DNA of 64,000 nt, from assembly GCA_022059125.1 (NCBI GenBank), contig JAEUWY010000002.1, positions 3,410,001-3,474,000 of the forward strand, in the 5' to 3' direction. This stretch comes from Corynespora cassiicola. Taxonomy: Eukaryota; Ascomycota; Dothideomycetes; Pleosporales; Corynesporascaceae. This document shows, in pieces, positions 23,435 to 32,249 of this stretch. The notes beneath the pieces were generated by a model, which saw nothing but the letters and a program-made list of their open reading frames with translations, did no database searches and was not told the DNA's origin. A program made the position numbers and the translations under genes. Position 1 is the first letter of the stretch. The number at the start of each line of letters is the position of its first letter.

Positions 23435-25566
23435 TTACTCTTCTTCAGCTAAGACAAAGCCAACCTTGTGTGAGTCACCCTCCTTAACACCCTCTAATAA
23501 ACCAAATCTAAGCATCGTCTGTCCAGCTGTTTTGTCTATAGGCATACCAAGTCCGCAATCTCCTGTAATAGTAGCAAGCTCAGGGCTCCTTGTCGCATCC
23601 ATAATAGCAGAGAACTTGAGCGAATGGGCAACACCATTCTCCTGCAGCGCAGCGATCCCGAACATTACAGCGATGAGCGATACAAGTCCAGTACAGACGT
23701 AGGTGATTATTAGATTTCTCGGTTCGTAGACATAAAGAATTTCTGAAGGCTCGAACAAGACTTCGGCCAGGGTATTATTTTGCGAACTATGATTGGACTC
23801 ATCAACATGATAAAAGAATAAAACCGGACTGTACTTACGTCAAATCCAATCCGACAAGGTTCACAGTGATGTTGTTGGATAAGTCTTCGAACGCCGCAGC
23901 CAGGGTTTTGTTTCGGCAAGAAAAGGGCTCTGGTGGAAATGAAGCAGTCATTCCGAATCCATCATTACCATGAACGGCTTCTGGTACCCTGGGCAATTTT
24001 CCTACCTTGATCCAGTAGTTGTTTACTATCTCATCGCAGCCGCGTAGTCCTGTAAGCATGAAGATTCCTTTAGTTTCGAGCTTCATATGCTGGTCCTCAA
24101 GAATGGCGAGACTATCATTTACTACCTCTGATAAGCTTTCAAAGACAGCAGATGATACCCTGTGTTTCCAGCCAATCTCATCGCTGGTGTTGCTAGTAAA
24201 ATTGATGCGCGTGACTTCATGATTGGGCATTCCATTAACTAAAGTTGGTATAATATCAGCTTGATGTTACGCAAGTATCATGGGTGTGTGGCCAAGCGTG
24301 ATATTCCAAATTTCTGCTCACGAGACAATACCGAAAATGGAATTTTTTATCGTTGTTTGGGAATAACTTACTCCACTTAAACAGAACAGAAAAATGAGAG
24401 AATCCCTGTAAACATACAATATACTGTTCAGGTGTCCGAATCCAAAATTGCATGCCTGGTTCATTCGTTGCCTTCAGAGCTACAATATTGTGCATGACAG
24501 GGGACAGGGAGTTTTCTGGTGCGTTATCGGGCCTGAAAAACTTATAGACCTAAAAGCGATGTCAATGGAAATGACTGTCCACCATTGCTGTTATAAGACA
24601 GTTTGTTACTCACTAGCAACTTCATCGTTTTATTTGAGCTTTCCAGTGGACTTGACATCTGTTTATCTCTGTTTGTTAATGAAGTGACATAACTTTGATT
24701 TCTCATATAGTTGTCGAAAAGCAACTTCTGTGTTACACTCGCAGTACCGCACTGTAATGAAGGACCCGGAAACATGATAGTGTATGACATGTTCAAAGAC
24801 ATAGGGAGAAAGCCTCTAATGATGTTTTCCATGGCTGCTTGAGCTATGGCTTGTCGAACATAGGATGTTGGTTCCCAGAGAGGTGTCCAGTTTGAGCCAT
24901 CTTGATCATGATGGTGCTTTTCTTGCATATTTTGGGTCCAATAATTGACATTAGTCTGTAGCGTCGGTACAGACAATTGCGTGACAAATGGGACTATCAT
25001 ATTAGACACCGTCAATGTAGCTGGCGGGATGACAGTAGCGATTGGCAACAACCTACCCAACGTCAGTGATTTGAGAATGTACAGACACATTGTAGGTAAT
25101 ACCATCCAATCAAAGCAATGATTGCGACTGTCTGAGCTCCTCTAATAATTCCTCCTTGGAACAAACCAGTTGCGTTCGTCGTTAAGGAAAACAATCCGTC
25201 AACATCGGAAAGGGAGAAATGCTTGTTCCTGATTTTTTTCCACATATATTGGCTGTATGCAGACCCAACAGCCATGTTAAACAATGATATAGTGAGGAAC
25301 GAAAGTCCTGAGCCGAAACGAATAGGCCATTGCTGCCACATCCCTGTGTAGACTTTTCGATGATGGAGGGAGAAGAAATAAAGATGATGGGCAACAGCAG
25401 TCATGACTCCAAGCCCGAGGAAAAAAGTCATAATAGCTGGCTGGTGCCAACCAATTTCCTTGACCTTAACCTTCTCTGGTAAACCATCTTGTCTCCCTTT
25501 GTCATGTCCATGATCCTTCATCGAAAGCCGGACCACGTAAGAGAATGGAAAGAATAGCTTGCGCAT
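23435..25566 (-). CDS. Fungal multi-pass membrane glycoprotein of unknown function, five exons
   Basis: Exons 25566..25103, 25052..24614, 24549..24372, 24238..23839 and 23786..23435; 610 aa; introns 50, 64, 133 and 52 bp, all in phase. Hydrophobic segments: about 46-68 (MTFFLGLGVMTAVAHHLYFF), about 84-107, and one formed across the first junction (TVAIIALIGWLLPIATVIPP). A large region with several N-x-S/T sites (NMS, NQS, NKT, NFT, NNIT) follows, probably extracytoplasmic, then a fourth segment (NLIITYVCTGLVSLIAVMFG) and a cytoplasmic tail. The order and motifs resemble a Pezizomycotina family often labelled formylmethionine deformylase-like; that label is not evidence of deformylase activity and no deformylase motif is visible. 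An alternative start is the Met at 25521. It is divergent from the next gene, and intact despite its AT-rich setting. Confidence 0.75.
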
Positions 25567-26409
25567 TTTGAGTCTGGGGTAGACTAAGGATCGTAGCCTA
25601 CTGTGAAATATATAAGAGATGTACGATCAGATGATCCATGCATTCCAGCCCCCTAGTTCAGTCATTTGAAGTCCAGGCTGGGAGGGCTTCGATATTGTGC
25701 GAGGAGCTTAATAGCAATGATAATCTGACTGCATGACGACTCACATCATGGCATAGGTGGAAACCAATGCGGAAGCCAATAGCAAGGCTGATATTGGTTT
25801 TCAAAGGGATACTCGCTCCTGCGTTACCTGTAAACGAATCAGGTAGAGCCAACGACTTGGCGTAGAGCCACATCTCACCTCTCTCGCAGAAAAGAAGCCC
25901 GAATACGAGTGATCAAGTTCTGTGTAAAGTAATTAAAAGTGTTACATAATTCGCCGCAGTTGATAGAAAACTGGGCAAGGTTACTTGTATCTATTCGCTC
26001 ATTGCAAGAATGTTTTGCGACATAAAGACGATGCACTAAGCCTATTATTAACCATACGCCGACCGGCACGTTATGTTAAGAGGAACAAGAGGTAGATTGG
26101 CTATTGCTACTTGACAGAATACAATACACCTCTTGGCTCAGAATCATAAGTGTTTTTATGATAGTTAATTAATGGCGCAATACGTGGCTGACTTTAACCC
26201 GCATTATTGAAGCGCCTGGGTAAGCAAACCTACTATTTTTAGCTCGTGTAATTTCTTTTTTTGGATAGCTGAGGGATGGGGGCCGTCTTTTAGCTAGATA
26301 TCTCTGGACATGTCACTATACTGTACGATTATCATATTCTCTAATTCTATGTATTGCCTGTTCTTATCTCTGAATTAAAAATTTTCAGTTTATATTGTGT
26401 AGCACTTCA
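25567..26409. promoter_or_regulatory. AT-rich divergent intergenic region between two membrane-protein genes
   Basis: 843 bp between the starts of two divergent genes, so it should contain both promoters. It is clearly AT-rich. Only short open frames are present. A first exon of the plus-strand gene may be hidden here (a CAG acceptor-like site ends at 26388), but I could not identify it. Confidence 0.4.
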
Positions 26410-27355
26410 ATGCCTATTGTCGGAGGAGGTACTTTAGTCGGAGGAAAATATCAGTCCTTCGAGCACCCAACCTATCCTCAATTCTCTGCCTACGCCCCAG
26501 ACGGATTGGGAACTGGTGAAAATATCCGCATTACACATTTTGTTTATGATAATGATCCAAATAAGTCGAACGAAGAATTGGCGAAATTGCAATCGACAGT
26601 GTGGGTTGCATTACTGGTACCGTTCGCAGGGGATAACATACAATATGGAATTCCCATAGCTGGTAAGCTGACTGTTGCATTTGAGAAACAACGAAGTCTA
26701 ATGTTTGAGTTGCGGTTTAGAAGGCGTTCCTAGAAAAGCAGACAATAGCACAAAAAACCATGACCTCGTTTTCAACGTATCAGTACCTGTACCTATCGAA
26801 GCGCACAAGTTCGCGATCCCTCCTCTCAATGCAGTAAAAGTTGCGATATACAACTCTACGGCTGTGTCAATCAATCCTACAGCTAAAGATCTCTATCATT
26901 TTAGCCCTGGGTTTTATTTGAGGCCAAGCAATGGTACCCAATCACAATCAACAGAATGGGTACCGACTCCAGGCCTCAATTCAATGGGAATAGGTGCAGT
27001 AATAACCCCCAGCGGCCGTGAGATAGCTATCCACGGCGCGATTGGCATTGGCATAGGCTTCGGCACCATTTTTGTTACCCTTGTCTGCCAACTGGTATTC
27101 CTTCGATTCTGTGGCCGCAGAGGCAGTAAAGGAGAGCACGGCACATGGCAAGAGAAACTGAACTTGACAGAAAAGTCCGCGCTCGGCGGAGCAAAAGAAG
27201 ATGCAAGACTGGAGGCAGCATCAGAGAGGAGTCCGAACCTTAGCATCGTTTCTTTGACGCCTTCTTCGACTGTGTGGATGGGCGACGGAGCTTCAGCAAC
27301 GGTATCTTTGGGTTCGGTGGACCGGATAGAGAGGGTAGTTGGTCGCAAACCTTGA
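26410..27355 (+). CDS. Putative single-pass membrane glycoprotein, unknown function; 5' end uncertain
   Basis: Exons 26410..26662 and 26721..27355; 295 aa as modelled. The 58-bp intron (GTAAGC..TTTAG) joins two frames exactly (IPIA then EGVPRKAD), good evidence that it is real. The product has an extracytoplasmic-looking region of about 205 residues with N-x-S/T sites (NST, NVS, NGT), one strong transmembrane segment (IAIHGAIGIGIGFGTIFVTLVCQLVFL), then a basic, Ser-rich tail of about 80 residues: a type I receptor-like layout. No signal peptide precedes it. An in-frame stretch from a TTTTCAG acceptor-like site at 26388 suggests a missing upstream exon carrying one. I do not recognise the family. 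Its partner is the divergent multi-pass glycoprotein gene. Confidence 0.6.
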
Positions 27356-27802
27356 ACCGGATGGTCCTTTTGGGGACCAGCCATGAATGGGTAGTCAGAG
27401 ATGCCAAGTATATGAAATAAAGGTGGTTTTGGGTATCAAATGGACCAGCATATCCTCTGCGATAGGTACCCTTCACACGATGTAGACAGTCCTTGGCCTC
27501 GCAATAGTGGAAGCAGTGCGGAGCTCGCTCACAATGTGCGTGCTTTCTAGCGTACGCATTGGCACCTTCTGTGATAGCTGGAGATCTTGCGATGGAGCAA
27601 GTCGCCAACGTCAGAAACACCATGTATTATGCAGCATACAAGCCCTGCTAGAAACCCGACCTTATACGCCACGCTATAGAATGCCCATGTCCGGCTGTGT
27701 CTCGGACGGATATCGATGCTCTCAAACGCCTAAAATGACCAAATTTTCCCATCTCCACAGTACATCATGGACTTGACACGCGTGTGTCCAGAAGTCAGAT
27801 CA
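27356..27802. other. Intergenic, convergent 3' ends
   Basis: About 450 bp between the stop of the glycoprotein gene and RAD50, which is transcribed towards it. It holds 3' untranslated regions; nothing else recognised. The stretch 27803-27888 may belong to RAD50 if its last intron is real. Confidence 0.45.
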
Positions 27803-27888
27803 TTACGAGACCTGTGGGTTTTAGTCAATGATTACTCGGTGTCTCGTGAGCATTTTTGAAAATGGGCACTCGTGAACCTTAATTTGGT

Positions 27889-30800
27889 TCAAGAGAGACG
27901 CACCTCATTAATGTCCTGTTTTTCAATGTACGACGACTGTGTCGCGTCACGGCCCACGCGCCAGTAGACGTCCGTGTACTCTGCGCAATTCATCTCGCGC
28001 AGGAACTGCTCATCGTGGGTGATGACGACGAGCTGAAAGTTTGCTTGCTTGCGGCGTAACTGGATGATACTAGATAACGAGTTTGCTAGACCCGTAATGT
28101 TTTGGTGATCTAAATTCGTCGTTGGCTCGTCCAACGCGATGAGACCACAGTTTTTGCCGAAGCACTCTGCAAGTGCAAGGCGAATGATGATGCTGGCCAG
28201 TACCTTTTGGCCCGCACTGCAGCGACCACGCATGTCCATCTCAGTCTGGGACTTTACCATGACAACCCGGTAATTGTAGGCTCGATTGCTTCGGGCACTC
28301 TCCGTATCAGAGCAGATCTTGACCGTGTCAACGTCGGTGCCTTGGTACGAGTTTCGCCAGAGCTCTTCGATGATGCGGTTAATCTCTTGCATCTTGAGCG
28401 AATGGTACTTCAAGATGGCTTTCTCTAGGGCATTACCATATCGTGCAAGATCCTCAACTGCTGCACGAGTTGTCTCTACCTTGATATGATTTTCGCGATA
28501 TTTCTCATCCGCATCCTTGTAGTCAGTCTCCCATTCCTGTAGCATTTCAGCGAGCTGGGCATCCTTGGTATCAAATGTAGTCTTGACGCTGGTGAGCTGT
28601 GTATCCAGCTCGTAAAATTCCTTTTGCCATTTGCGGCCTTCGTCTTCGTAGTGTTGCCTGTCACCCTCTGCATTGTTGGTTTCCATGTCATGAATCTCGG
28701 TCGCCAGGGTCTGGAGAGCTCGCTTGGCTTCTCTATACCGCAGATTGTCGCTGATGGAGCGTTTGGTCGTGTCGGTCTTTGCGACCTTATTCTCGATTTC
28801 CTTGACGTTCCGTGCGACTTCACTCATTTCATGTTCAAAGGTGCCAATCTCACCTTGGAGATTTTCGATTTGGCGAAGAGTTCTAGACAGCTGTTCTGGG
28901 CCATCCTTGTCCAGATAAGCGTTGATCGCACGGTCTGCATCCGCGAGTTGCCTGGTGCTGTCTGCCAACTTGGATGCCTCCTCTTGAAGGGTCTGAATTC
29001 GCTCAGTTCCACGTCGGTTGACATCGTCGGATCTAATCTGAGCCTGCTCGATTTGCGGGGCCAGTTTCTGGATATCACTATCGAAGCCGTGAATGTTCTC
29101 GCGTTGCTTGGTGTTTTGCAACCGCAGTTCCTCAATACGTTCGGAAAGGGCACGCTTCTCTTTCAACTTGGATTGGGCAAGGTTCAGCTCGGCATTGATG
29201 TCGCGAATCTTCAACTCGAGCGAATTGATGTAGTTTCGTGACTTCTTCTCCGCTGCAGAAAGAGTTACGAGGACGTCCTTGGCGGAGCGTACTTCTTCGT
29301 TGACCTTTTTGAGATCGTCCTTGACAGCATCGATTGTCCTGGAAAGACCTGCTGCTTTCTGGCTCTCGGTGAGACGATCCAGCTTTGCCTCCAACTCCTG
29401 TGACTGGGTGTAGTAATTCACAATTGTCTGAACGTTCTTGGCCAACGAGTCGACATTTTGCTGCGAAGCTTGAAGCTCGTCAATTTTGTTATCATGTTCC
29501 TCGAGTTGTTCATTGATGCTGTCGCGCTCCGACTTCAGCTTGTCCGCCTCTGCCGCGAGCGCAGGGAGTTCAGTGTCTCGCAGGCGCACGGCAAGCTCAT
29601 AGCTGGGCTTTGCGGCACGGGCGGCCTCTAGTTCGGCGAGCAATTCTTCAGTGTTCTCTGCTTGTGCGTTCTGGAGAGCCTTGGCAACGATGTTCTCGAG
29701 GTTAGAGATGAAACCAGCCCGAGTGAAATGATCAGCTTTGTCATCTTTCAACGTTCGCTTGCAGAGTCGACATTGGTTGTGCTCTTTGGCGACCTGCAAA
29801 CAAGACTGCATATAGTCGAGTTGAGCCTCGATCTTTGCCTGATCTGAAGACGTCAACTCGTACTGCTCTTCCAGCTCTTGCAGATACTCCTCAAAATCGG
29901 ACACATCGCCTTTGGGCATAGTCTGTCGGACCTTTTCCTCGAGATCCTGCAGCTCCAAGCGCTTCTTCTTTTGCTCCGATTCAGTAGTGGATAATCTGAA
30001 GTTGATATTACTCAGCTGCGTCTGCGTAACGTCACGACGAGACTCTGCCTCCTTGACACCAGCGGCCTTCCTCGAGGCAACCTTGTGATAGAGAGAATCC
30101 AAGGTCGCCGGTGTCCAATCTGGGTCTACGATCTGCGCGATACGAGGAGCATGGACCTGCTGCATCGTCTCAAGGCTATGCCTTGCTCTTTTCAGTTCAT
30201 CCTGCGTGTACTGGATCTGGGCAGAGTCTCGTGCAGCCATCGTGGCTTCAACAAGTTCATTCTCAAGGCGAGTCTTCTTTTCATCGAGCAATCGTGAAGT
30301 ATCCTCAGCTTCACGAATGCGATCATCGTAGCGCTCAGCATCAGCCTCCGAGATCGCCGTTCTCAGATTCTCATCTGTCTCTTCCTTTTGGCCTTTGAGA
30401 ATGGCCTCGTTGCCCTCATCTACCTGAATCTGATCCATGTTGCCGAGCAAGTTCTTGATGCTCTTATCGCTAGTGGTGATTTGAGTGCGAGCCATGTCCT
30501 TGCTCTGAACAAGTGCTGTTCTGCGCTCCTTCAGCTGGCTAACTTCACCCTGGGCATTGCGTAAATCATCCTGGTGCTCCTGCCGGGCGGTATCGACGGA
30601 TTTGTCCTGGTCTCTCGCTAACTTTTTGATGATCTTGCCAAATTCCGACACTTTCTGGTCGGTGATCTCGTAGTCGAATCCGCGGATGCCGTGCCGCTGC
30701 GCGGTACTTTTGATCAGGTCAGAACGTGCCTTCAAATTTCGTTCGTGCTGCTCTTTTTCCGCCTCATGTCGGCCAATCTCGCTCTGCTTCTCGCCCAGCT

Positions 30801-31821
30801 TGGCGCGTACGTCGTCAACCTTTTGCTTAAGACCAGCATACTGGCCTCGGAGGGTCTCTTGTGACTGGGCATACTGGGCGACGCGAGTTTCGTATTGGTC
30901 CAACATATTTTGCAGTTCCTCGTCGGATTCGGCCATCTCTTCGAGGTCCTGTTCCAATCGTTCTACCATTTCTTTGTTGGCGTTGAAAGTTATGCGCTTG
31001 CCGTTGAGTTGTGCAATGATGCTCTCGAACTCGGCAGCGCGATCGAACGCTTCCTGGTAGTTCTCCTTAGCCTCATCCCGTTTGGGCTGCAGCTCTGTCC
31101 ATTGCTCTCGCAGCTCATCGCACTCGTCGCTCAGGGCAGTCATCTTGGCTCGGGCTCGGCCGGCTTTTTCTCTGTCCTCTTTTGCGTGTTTCTCCATAAC
31201 CACAAGGGTCTTGAGCTCCTCGTTCTGGTGCTTGCGTAGGTATTTGATGTTCTCTACAGCTTTGGAGTACTTGTCGGCCTCGAAGATCTCGTCGAACTTG
31301 GCCTTAAGCTTGGACGGTTCCATCATGGGCCAGAGGCTGTCTTCCTGGTGACAGAAGATGACGTTTTCCAGAACAGCCTTGGAGACACCGAGAAACTGGG
31401 GGATAAGCGTGTCCAGCTCGGCTACGCGAGATGAAATGGATTCAGATGGATGGCCACTTCGGGTTAGCTTCAGCGCGCCATCCAGCGTCTTTTGGCTCCG
31501 GGTGTTCTTCTTAATGGAGAGCTGCATGCTGCGAGTGGCGACGAGGCGTGCACCCGTGGTGGAGAAGAAGCCCAGCTTGACCTGGGCCATGACATCCTTC
31601 TCGCCGGCCAGCTTGACATCGTGGATGAAGGCGCCACCCGTCTTGCTGTTCGGGGGCAGCTCGCCGGTGGTGGCATACTTGAGGCACTCAATGATGGTGG
31701 TCTTGCCGGAGCCGTTCCAGCCCACGATCAAGGTGAGGGGCGTCTGGAACTGGATCGTCTGAGCATTGTTGGGGCCGAAGGAGCGGATGCCCGTAATCTG
31801 CAGCCGGTCGATGCGCGACAT
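27889..31821 (-). CDS. RAD50: DNA double-strand break repair ATPase Rad50
   Basis: 1310 aa in one exon from MSRIDRLQITGIRSFG; an in-frame Met at 31866 would add 15 residues, but the family normally begins just before this motif. Order: Walker A GWNGSGKTT (34-42), a long coiled coil, zinc hook CRLC (Cys684/Cys687) at mid-length, the returning coiled coil, the ABC signature SAGQKVLAS (about 1200), and Walker B IALDEPTTNLD (Asp1231/Glu1232). Rad50 forms the nuclear MRN/MRX complex with Mre11 and Nbs1/Xrs2, tethering and processing DNA ends and activating checkpoint signalling. Length matches fungal Rad50 (about 1300 aa). The 3' end is ambiguous: GTGCGT after codon NE, a TTGACTAAAA branch-like site and CCCACAG at 27812 allow a 92-bp intron and the end INEVS at 27803 instead of INEVRLS. 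The start side faces WC-2 across a shared promoter. Confidence 0.95.
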   Translation of the reverse strand: MSRIDRLQITGIRSFGPNNAQTIQFQTPLTLIVGWNGSGKTTIIECLKYATTGELPPNSKTGGAFIHDVKLAGEKDVMAQVKLGFFSTTGARLVATRSMQLSIKKNTRSQKTLDGALKLTRSGHPSESISSRVAELDTLIPQFLGVSKAVLENVIFCHQEDSLWPMMEPSKLKAKFDEIFEADKYSKAVENIKYLRKHQNEELKTLVVMEKHAKEDREKAGRARAKMTALSDECDELREQWTELQPKRDEAKENYQEAFDRAAEFESIIAQLNGKRITFNANKEMVERLEQDLEEMAESDEELQNMLDQYETRVAQYAQSQETLRGQYAGLKQKVDDVRAKLGEKQSEIGRHEAEKEQHERNLKARSDLIKSTAQRHGIRGFDYEITDQKVSEFGKIIKKLARDQDKSVDTARQEHQDDLRNAQGEVSQLKERRTALVQSKDMARTQITTSDKSIKNLLGNMDQIQVDEGNEAILKGQKEETDENLRTAISEADAERYDDRIREAEDTSRLLDEKKTRLENELVEATMAARDSAQIQYTQDELKRARHSLETMQQVHAPRIAQIVDPDWTPATLDSLYHKVASRKAAGVKEAESRRDVTQTQLSNINFRLSTTESEQKKKRLELQDLEEKVRQTMPKGDVSDFEEYLQELEEQYELTSSDQAKIEAQLDYMQSCLQVAKEHNQCRLCKRTLKDDKADHFTRAGFISNLENIVAKALQNAQAENTEELLAELEAARAAKPSYELAVRLRDTELPALAAEADKLKSERDSINEQLEEHDNKIDELQASQQNVDSLAKNVQTIVNYYTQSQELEAKLDRLTESQKAAGLSRTIDAVKDDLKKVNEEVRSAKDVLVTLSAAEKKSRNYINSLELKIRDINAELNLAQSKLKEKRALSERIEELRLQNTKQRENIHGFDSDIQKLAPQIEQAQIRSDDVNRRGTERIQTLQEEASKLADSTRQLADADRAINAYLDKDGPEQLSRTLRQIENLQGEIGTFEHEMSEVARNVKEIENKVAKTDTTKRSISDNLRYREAKRALQTLATEIHDMETNNAEGDRQHYEDEGRKWQKEFYELDTQLTSVKTTFDTKDAQLAEMLQEWETDYKDADEKYRENHIKVETTRAAVEDLARYGNALEKAILKYHSLKMQEINRIIEELWRNSYQGTDVDTVKICSDTESARSNRAYNYRVVMVKSQTEMDMRGRCSAGQKVLASIIIRLALAECFGKNCGLIALDEPTTNLDHQNITGLANSLSSIIQLRRKQANFQLVVITHDEQFLREMNCAEYTDVYWRVGRDATQSSYIEKQDINEVRLS

Positions 31822-32249
31822 GGCGGAGACGGCAGGACGGCGCAGAGACAGAGGCCGATGTTGCACGCGCGCAATGGGGTTGTCGGAGGGAGGAGCGTGC
31901 AGCGCGGTGCGCGAGGGCTGAAGTACGTGAAGGCAGAGACGCTGCCGCCTGCCCTAGCGCGCTTGGGCGTCGCGGGGTCACGTGAGCAAACCACGCCACA
32001 GTGGACCGCCACGATCAGATCGAGATCATGGATTTGTGAAATGCGATGGCGATTGGGATTCGTCATGTGCCATTTCTTTCGTTTCCCCTGCCCACCGCGT
32101 CGATCCAGGACTCGAAGAAGGCCCGTAAAACGAGTACAGCCCGTCTGCTTTGTCTGCGCACACAGCCAGCGCTCCCTTTCCCCTCCCCGCACACGTCCCG
32201 CGACAGCGCATGGTGACGGCAACCACAGAGACGGCGGGCCCTCGCAGTC
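31822..32249. promoter_or_regulatory. Bidirectional promoter RAD50 / WC-2
   Basis: 428 bp between the start codons of two head-to-head genes; no other gene fits. It contains a group of seven GAT trinucleotides within 47 bp (32013-32059), listed separately. Confidence 0.7.
32013..32059. promoter_or_regulatory. Clustered GAT/GATCGA motifs, candidate GATA-factor or white-collar binding site
   Basis: GAT occurs at 32013, 32018, 32024, 32031, 32045, 32051 and 32057. GATCGA is exact at 32018-32023, with two further GATC in ACGATCAGATCGAGATC. Paired GATN elements and GATCGA are what I recall for Neurospora white-collar-complex targets. The downstream gene encodes the WC-2 subunit, so autoregulation is plausible. 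Function is inferred, not shown. Confidence 0.35.

Noticed and set aside
23435..25566. Peptide deformylase activity suggested by the usual family label
   Set aside because: No deformylase metal-binding motif is visible; the protein is a multi-pass glycoprotein, so only the family resemblance is kept.
25658..25873. 71-codon minus-strand frame as an upstream exon of the multi-pass glycoprotein
   Set aside because: No in-phase donor/acceptor joins it convincingly to the exon starting at 25566, and the family N-terminus is already complete.
28624..29241. 205-codon plus-strand frame inside RAD50
   Set aside because: Antisense shadow of the coiled-coil coding region; Leu/Val-rich translation mirrors the Glu/Gln/Lys codons of RAD50.
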